From positions 558,001-622,000 of the forward strand of contig NZ_CP042239.1 of NCBI RefSeq assembly GCF_007833215.1: DNA of 64,000 bases, given 5' to 3'. This DNA is from Sphingomonas suaedae (GTDB lineage: Bacteria; Pseudomonadota; Alphaproteobacteria; Sphingomonadales; Sphingomonadaceae). The notes beneath the pieces were generated by a model. That model was not told where the DNA came from. It was given only the letters and a program-made list of their open reading frames with translations, and made no database searches. Made by a program: the position numbers and the translations under genes. Below, piece by piece: positions 60,008-64,000 of this stretch. Within the stretch, counting starts at the first letter, position 1; each line of letters begins with the position of its first letter.

Positions 60008-61032
60008 CGGGCAAGCCGCATCCACTCGCCGAAACGGTTCCAATGGAAGCCAAGCTCGTCAGTGCTTTGCCTGACACGCCGGGGTGGCAGTTCGAACCCA
60101 AATGGGACGGGTTTCGTGCCATCGCCTCGCGTTTGGGCGGGCATGTGGACCTGCGATCGAAATCAGGCAAATCGCTCGCGCGCTATTTTCCCGAGATCGT
60201 CGCGACGCTGCAGGCCACTGTGTGCGACGATTATGTTCTGGATGGCGAAGTTATCCTGCCGGTGGGCGGCGTCCTTTCGTTCGACGCGCTGCAGGCCCGC
60301 CTTCATCCGGCCGAAAGCCGGATTACCCGATTGTCAGCTGAAACGCCCGCCCAGCTCATGCTCTTTGACTGCCTGGCACTCGAGGGTATCCAACTGATCG
60401 ATCGTCCCCTTGCCGATCGGCGGATCTGTATCGAGCGGTTCCATGCACGCGAGGGCAATGCGACGTTGCGATTGTCGCCCCGGTCGCTCGACCTTGCTGA
60501 CGCCCATGCATGGCTGGCAGCGAGCGGCGGCGCGCTCGACGGGGTGATCGCCAAGCCGCTCGGCGAATTCTATCAGGCTGGCGCGCGCGCGATGCTCAAG
60601 GTCAAACAGCACAGGACTGCCGACTGCGTCGTTGGCGGCTTCCGCCGGGCGAAGGACGGCCCCATGGTCGCATCGCTTTTACTTGGGCTCTATGATGACG
60701 CAGGCCTGCTCAACCATGTCGGCTTCACCTCGGCGCTGGCCGGACAGGATCGCGCCCAACTAACCGGGAGGCTCGACACGTTGATCGCCCCGCCGGGGTT
60801 CACGGGCAAGGCACCGGGCGGCCCTAGCCGATGGAACGACGGCAAAGCGAGCGATTGGCATCCGGTCAGGCCCGAACTGGTCGTCGAGGTGAGTTACGAT
60901 CAGGTCACCGGGGATCGGTTTCGCCATGGCACTGGCCTGATTCGGTGGCGTCCCGACAAGTCGCCGCACCATTGCCGTATCGAGCAGTTGAAGCACGCAC
61001 TGCGCCCCTCGCAACTTGCCGACCTTCGCTAG
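60004..61032 (+). CDS. ATP-dependent DNA ligase (LigC-like)
   Basis: A 342-residue ATP-dependent ligase. Motif I is EPKWDGFRA with the nucleotidyl Lys at about residue 33; further motifs are RSKSGKSLAR, LDGEV, GVIAKP and the OB-fold RPELVVEVSYDQVTGDRFRHG. Start GTG at 60004 overlaps xth; ATG at 60043 is the alternative. It lacks the polymerase and 3'-phosphoesterase domains of LigD, so it resembles LigC, used in back-up or base-excision-type repair. Pairing with exonuclease III suggests a repair of abasic sites in resting cells. Confidence 0.88.
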   Translation: MTGKPHPLAETVPMEAKLVSALPDTPGWQFEPKWDGFRAIASRLGGHVDLRSKSGKSLARYFPEIVATLQATVCDDYVLDGEVILPVGGVLSFDALQARLHPAESRITRLSAETPAQLMLFDCLALEGIQLIDRPLADRRICIERFHAREGNATLRLSPRSLDLADAHAWLAASGGALDGVIAKPLGEFYQAGARAMLKVKQHRTADCVVGGFRRAKDGPMVASLLLGLYDDAGLLNHVGFTSALAGQDRAQLTGRLDTLIAPPGFTGKAPGGPSRWNDGKASDWHPVRPELVVEVSYDQVTGDRFRHGTGLIRWRPDKSPHHCRIEQLKHALRPSQLADLR

Positions 61033-61051
61033 CTGCCCCATCGGTGCGCGA

Positions 61052-61930
61052 TCATCCGCGCGAACCGGCAGAATAGCGGAGCATCGATGGAATCAGCGGG
61101 ATGATGTCGCGGGCGAGGAAGCCAAGGAGGCCGATATCGGCGGTGAGCTTGCGGCCTGCCTCGCCATGAATCCAGACGCCCCAAGCCGCAGCATCATGCG
61201 GAGCGACGTCGCGCGCGAGGAGACCGCCGATGATGCCGGCCAGAACATCGCCCGATCCCGCCGTCGCCAATCCCGGACTGCCGTGATCGTAAAGCAGGCT
61301 TTGCCGGCCCGGCGTGGCGATCCATGTCCGTGCCGATTTGAGCACCACGGTCGCACCAAAGCGGGCCGCGGCCGCCTCGGCCAGTTCGCAACAGATATCC
61401 TCAGGAGCGCAGTCCATCAGCGTTGCCATTTCACCCGGATGCGGCGTCAGCACTTTTGGACCCCGGTACGCCGCGACCTCGCGAGCGACCGGAGGGAGCG
61501 CGCGCAGAAAGGCGGCGTCGAGCAACAGCGGGACTTGCGTTTCCGACCGCACGATCTCGGCCAGGATATCGACGCTATCCGCGTGCTGTCCGGTTCCCGG
61601 ACCGAGGACAAGTGCGTCGCAAGCCTCGGTCAGCCGAGCGATTTCCGACGCACTGATCGATGCCAGTTCGCCGTTCGAATTTTGGTCGAGCGCATAAATC
61701 GCCGCTTCGGGGAAGCGCAGCCCGAGGCCTATCGCGACGGGCGCCACGGTCGCGAGCTGAACCTTGCCAGCCCCCGCGCGCAATGCCGCCTCCCCGGTGA
61801 GCAGAAGCGCCCCGGGCACGGTCGTCGAGCCGCCCACTGCCAGCACGCGACCCCGATCGTTTTTGTCGGTGTCGCTTCCCGGCGGAGGAAGCGGATGATC
61901 GGCGATCCAGTCTTCATCGAGCGCGATCAT
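61052..61930 (-). CDS. nnrD: ADP-dependent NAD(P)HX dehydratase
   Basis: A 292-residue ribokinase-like enzyme that dehydrates damaged NAD(P)H hydrates using ADP. Motifs: RGRVLAVGGSTTVPGALLLTGEAALRAGAGKVQLAT, LVLGPGTGQ, VLTPHPGEMATLM and the catalytic GSGDVLAGIIGGLLA. The epimerase domain of fused Nnr proteins is absent. The ATG at 61930 overlaps the stop of the histidine phosphatase gene by four bases. It is the last gene of a three-gene minus-strand run. Confidence 0.9.
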   Translation of the reverse strand: MIALDEDWIADHPLPPPGSDTDKNDRGRVLAVGGSTTVPGALLLTGEAALRAGAGKVQLATVAPVAIGLGLRFPEAAIYALDQNSNGELASISASEIARLTEACDALVLGPGTGQHADSVDILAEIVRSETQVPLLLDAAFLRALPPVAREVAAYRGPKVLTPHPGEMATLMDCAPEDICCELAEAAAARFGATVVLKSARTWIATPGRQSLLYDHGSPGLATAGSGDVLAGIIGGLLARDVAPHDAAAWGVWIHGEAGRKLTADIGLLGFLARDIIPLIPSMLRYSAGSRG

Positions 61931-62769
61931 CCGCGCGCTCCCACCATTGCGTCCGGCGCTCGCGTCACCGCGGCAGTCGCATCCTGCTCGATCGGCGCGG
62001 TCACGTTGTAGCGGAGGAGCACCAGCCCGCCGTCCTTGCCCGCCGCCGGGTCGTGCGCATATTCGGTAACCGAGCAATTCGCGACATCGCCTTGCTTGTC
62101 GATTGCCAGGATTTCGGCCTCGCTCAAATTCTCGAGGATATAGCGCAGGCAAAGCACCACCACCTGATGGCCGACGATCATGACGTTGCGGCCAGCATAG
62201 TGGAGCGAAACGGTATCCAACAGCGCGCGCAATCGAAAGATGACGTCGCACCAGCTCTCGCCGCCCGGTGGTCGGTGATAGAATTTCCCGAGCAGGCGAC
62301 GGAACTCGGCCTGTTGCGGCTCCTGGGCATGGATACCGGCTACGGTGAGACCGTCGAGGATGCCGAACTCCTTTTCGCGCAATCGCTCGTCGGCGCAGAT
62401 CGCCTCGTCCGCAGCAGCGCCGCCGGCATCGCGAAAGAGCCGCGCCGTCTCCCTTGCGCGCAGATAGGGGCTGGAGAGAATGACGTCCGGCCGGCCCTCG
62501 CCGGGCTGCGCCGCGAACCAGCGTCCCAGCGCTCGCGCCTGATCCTCGCCCAGCCCCGAAAGCGGCACGTCGACGTCCCGCGTATCGAGCGGGATACGGT
62601 GCAGGCCGTCGGCCATGGCCACGTCGCGGGCGACATTGCCCGCGCTCTGGCCATGGCGAACCAGCCACAGGCGCGCCGGCCAGCGGTCCAGGCTCATCCC
62701 TCGATCGTCCGGCGCGTCGTTCGCAGGGCGCTCACGCCTGATCGGCCCTGTTCGAGGGTCTGTCGCCAT
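61927..62769 (-). CDS. Histidine phosphatase family protein
   Basis: A 280-residue phosphoglycerate-mutase-like phosphatase. The phospho-His motif is WLVRHGQSAGN, with ILSSPYLRARETA and the second His in IVGHQVVVLCLRYI. The frame opens at ATG 62769, 38 bases inside the DUF72 gene; the ATG at 62697 (MSLDRWPARLW, directly before the catalytic strand) is a shorter alternative. Substrate unknown. Overlaps nnrD by four bases. Confidence 0.85.
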   Translation of the reverse strand: MATDPRTGPIRRERPANDAPDDRGMSLDRWPARLWLVRHGQSAGNVARDVAMADGLHRIPLDTRDVDVPLSGLGEDQARALGRWFAAQPGEGRPDVILSSPYLRARETARLFRDAGGAAADEAICADERLREKEFGILDGLTVAGIHAQEPQQAEFRRLLGKFYHRPPGGESWCDVIFRLRALLDTVSLHYAGRNVMIVGHQVVVLCLRYILENLSEAEILAIDKQGDVANCSVTEYAHDPAAGKDGGLVLLRYNVTAPIEQDATAAVTRAPDAMVGARG

Positions 62770-63772
62770 TGCGTTGGCCGCGATCGAGCGTGTCGCTCGG
62801 ACTGCGCGCGTCGCCCTCTTGCTGATGCTCGGTCGTTATGTTCGGCCTCGGTTGAGTCTCGGTCCGGCTATTGGGCGCCAGGTCCTTTTCACCGGGCTCT
62901 GCGGACAGATTGGGGCGGGGCTGGGTGTCTGTGTGCGAGGAATCCATGATCGCTCTCCGAGTGCGCGGAACGTCGCCTACAACGCGCGGACGCGGGGAAC
63001 GATGCGCGGACTTCGGGCGTCCGACATAGCCTGCGCGCTCGCCCTCACGCTGCCCCAGCATCGAGACGAGCGAAAGCGCATTCGCGATGGCCGCGCCTGC
63101 AGCCGTGTTGTCAAATATACACCAGCTTTGTCGTCCGGCAGCGCTGGCCTGTGATATCTGGCGCGCATAGCAGTCGATCGCTTCGCTCGTGTAGGACGAA
63201 CGGTACATGTCGGGCGAGCCATGGAGACGCCAATATTCCAGTTCAGGCCAGCCGCCTGGTCGCGCCGCGACGGCGCTCAGGGCCGGCTCGGCGGCCGCGC
63301 GTGCGACGCGCAATTCTGCGAGCAGCCTATCGGCGCTTTCCACGAACCAGCTTCGATGGCGGGGCTCGCAGACGATTCTCCCATCGGTTGCTGTGTGGAG
63401 CTTCTCGAAAAATCGGGCTGCGACGGACGTATCGAAAGCAAGACTGGGGGGCAGTTGGACCAGCAGCAGTTCCAACTTTTTCCCCAGTGGTCGAATTTCT
63501 TCGGCAAATAGCGAAATCAGGGCGTCCGGCTCGATCAACTTTGCCTGGTGCGTGATCGTCTTGGGGACTTTTACCGCGAAGCGAAACCGCGCAGGCACGC
63601 ACTCCGCCCATTTGGCCCAGGTGGACGATCGGTGCGTGCGGTGGAAGGATGAATTGATCTCAACCCCCTCGAAGACCTTGGAATAACGTTCGAGCGCGGT
63701 GCCTTCCGAAGGGAACCGCTCCGCATCAGCTCGCGCTATGCTCCACCCCGCTGTACCTACCACCGTTCTCAT
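62732..63772 (-). CDS. DUF72 family protein with long C-terminal tail
   Basis: A 346-residue protein. Residues 1-245 match the DUF72 TIM-barrel family: MRTVVGTAGWSIARADAERFP, GVEINSSFHRTHR, FRFAVKVPKTITHQAKL, LLVQLPPSLAF, EPRHRSWF and YWRLHGSPDMYRSSY. The natural family end is near SLVSMLGQREGE. About 100 more residues follow: hydrophilic, Pro/Arg-rich, with a repeated TQPRPN segment. This tail may be a disordered extension or a formerly separate small gene (MDSSHTDTQ ...) joined by loss of a stop. Function of the family is unknown. Confidence 0.82.
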   Translation of the reverse strand: MRTVVGTAGWSIARADAERFPSEGTALERYSKVFEGVEINSSFHRTHRSSTWAKWAECVPARFRFAVKVPKTITHQAKLIEPDALISLFAEEIRPLGKKLELLLVQLPPSLAFDTSVAARFFEKLHTATDGRIVCEPRHRSWFVESADRLLAELRVARAAAEPALSAVAARPGGWPELEYWRLHGSPDMYRSSYTSEAIDCYARQISQASAAGRQSWCIFDNTAAGAAIANALSLVSMLGQREGERAGYVGRPKSAHRSPRPRVVGDVPRTRRAIMDSSHTDTQPRPNLSAEPGEKDLAPNSRTETQPRPNITTEHQQEGDARSPSDTLDRGQRNGDRPSNRADQA

Positions 63773-64000
63773 CCAGATTCGTCCTATAGGGTCGCAGGAT
63801 GCTACAAGAATCCGTGGATTGAGGTGCTCCAGGTCCCCGCTTATAGGCGCACTTAGTCAGGTGCTGAGCGCGCATGGGAGTCCCTGGGAATTCCCCTACG
63901 CAGACGATAATGGCCGGGCGTGCTGGCGGAAATCGACTGCAGCTAGGTGAGGTCACCCAGTCGCAGCGTCTTGCGATCCGACCCGCAGTGGTAATCATCT

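Noticed and set aside
63773-64000. Small minus-strand frame at the right edge (63726-63998)
   Set aside because: It overlaps the DUF72 start out of frame and has no family similarity or ribosome site; the right-edge gene, if any, is outside the window.

Overview
The window looks like a chromosomal segment of a sphingomonad (Sphingomonas-type alphaproteobacterium). This rests on three large TonB-dependent receptors, an S46 peptidase, a MucR/Ros-type regulator, Ti-type traA/traC/traD genes and high GC with dense, often ATGA-overlapping operons. The assignment is inference from gene content; no rRNA or complete tRNA is present.

Layout. 0-3.1 kb: end of an M19 dipeptidase and an S46 dipeptidyl peptidase. 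3.1-4.7 kb (minus): methyltransferase-MerC-Zur/Fur operon with a palindrome upstream. 5.1-10.7 kb: siderophore-type TonB receptor followed by two ABC-2 permeases and their ATPase. 10.9-14.8 kb: DUF2946 protein, FecA-like receptor and PepSY membrane protein, then a tRNA-Pro-like 3' fragment. 15-19.3 kb (minus): a third receptor and an alkaline phosphatase.

19.7-29.8 kb is the most interesting part. On the minus strand are a ferritin-like protein (VioB/iminophenyl-pyruvate dimer synthase type), a 219-residue cysteine-rich protein with regular C-x5-C spacing, an MNIO (DUF692) oxidase and a DUF2063 partner. This has the architecture of a ribosomally made, post-translationally modified peptide (RiPP) locus. 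Diverging from it is a tightly packed operon for an unknown protein, a two-helix membrane protein, a DyP-type peroxidase, a membrane-anchored cytochrome P450 and a glutathione-transferase-like protein. A 2-oxoglutarate/Fe(II) dioxygenase converges on it.

30.5-41.1 kb: a more A/T-rich block bounded by a dead IS5-type fragment and an IS1595-type element. It holds a type I secretion ATPase, a HlyD adaptor, two small coupled proteins and a 1727-residue RTX protein with an HExxH metalloprotease motif. 41.2-43.8 kb: an IS1595-family element with recognisable terminal inverted repeats that carries a dinD-like gene and a small ORF besides its transposase.

43.9-52.3 kb: remains of a mobilisable element: AlpA regulator, hairpin cluster, ParB-like protein, sigma-region-4 protein, nucleotidyltransferase-HEPN protein, MucR, TraC/TraD and a TraA relaxase-helicase, with an oriT-like site between traC and traA. 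Three of these genes (parB-like, mucR, traA) each carry a single-base frameshift. 52.4-64 kb returns to chromosomal genes: a lipoprotein, ydbH-ynbE-ydbL, a diguanylate cyclase, exonuclease III with an ATP-dependent DNA ligase, and a DUF72 / histidine phosphatase / NAD(P)HX dehydratase run.
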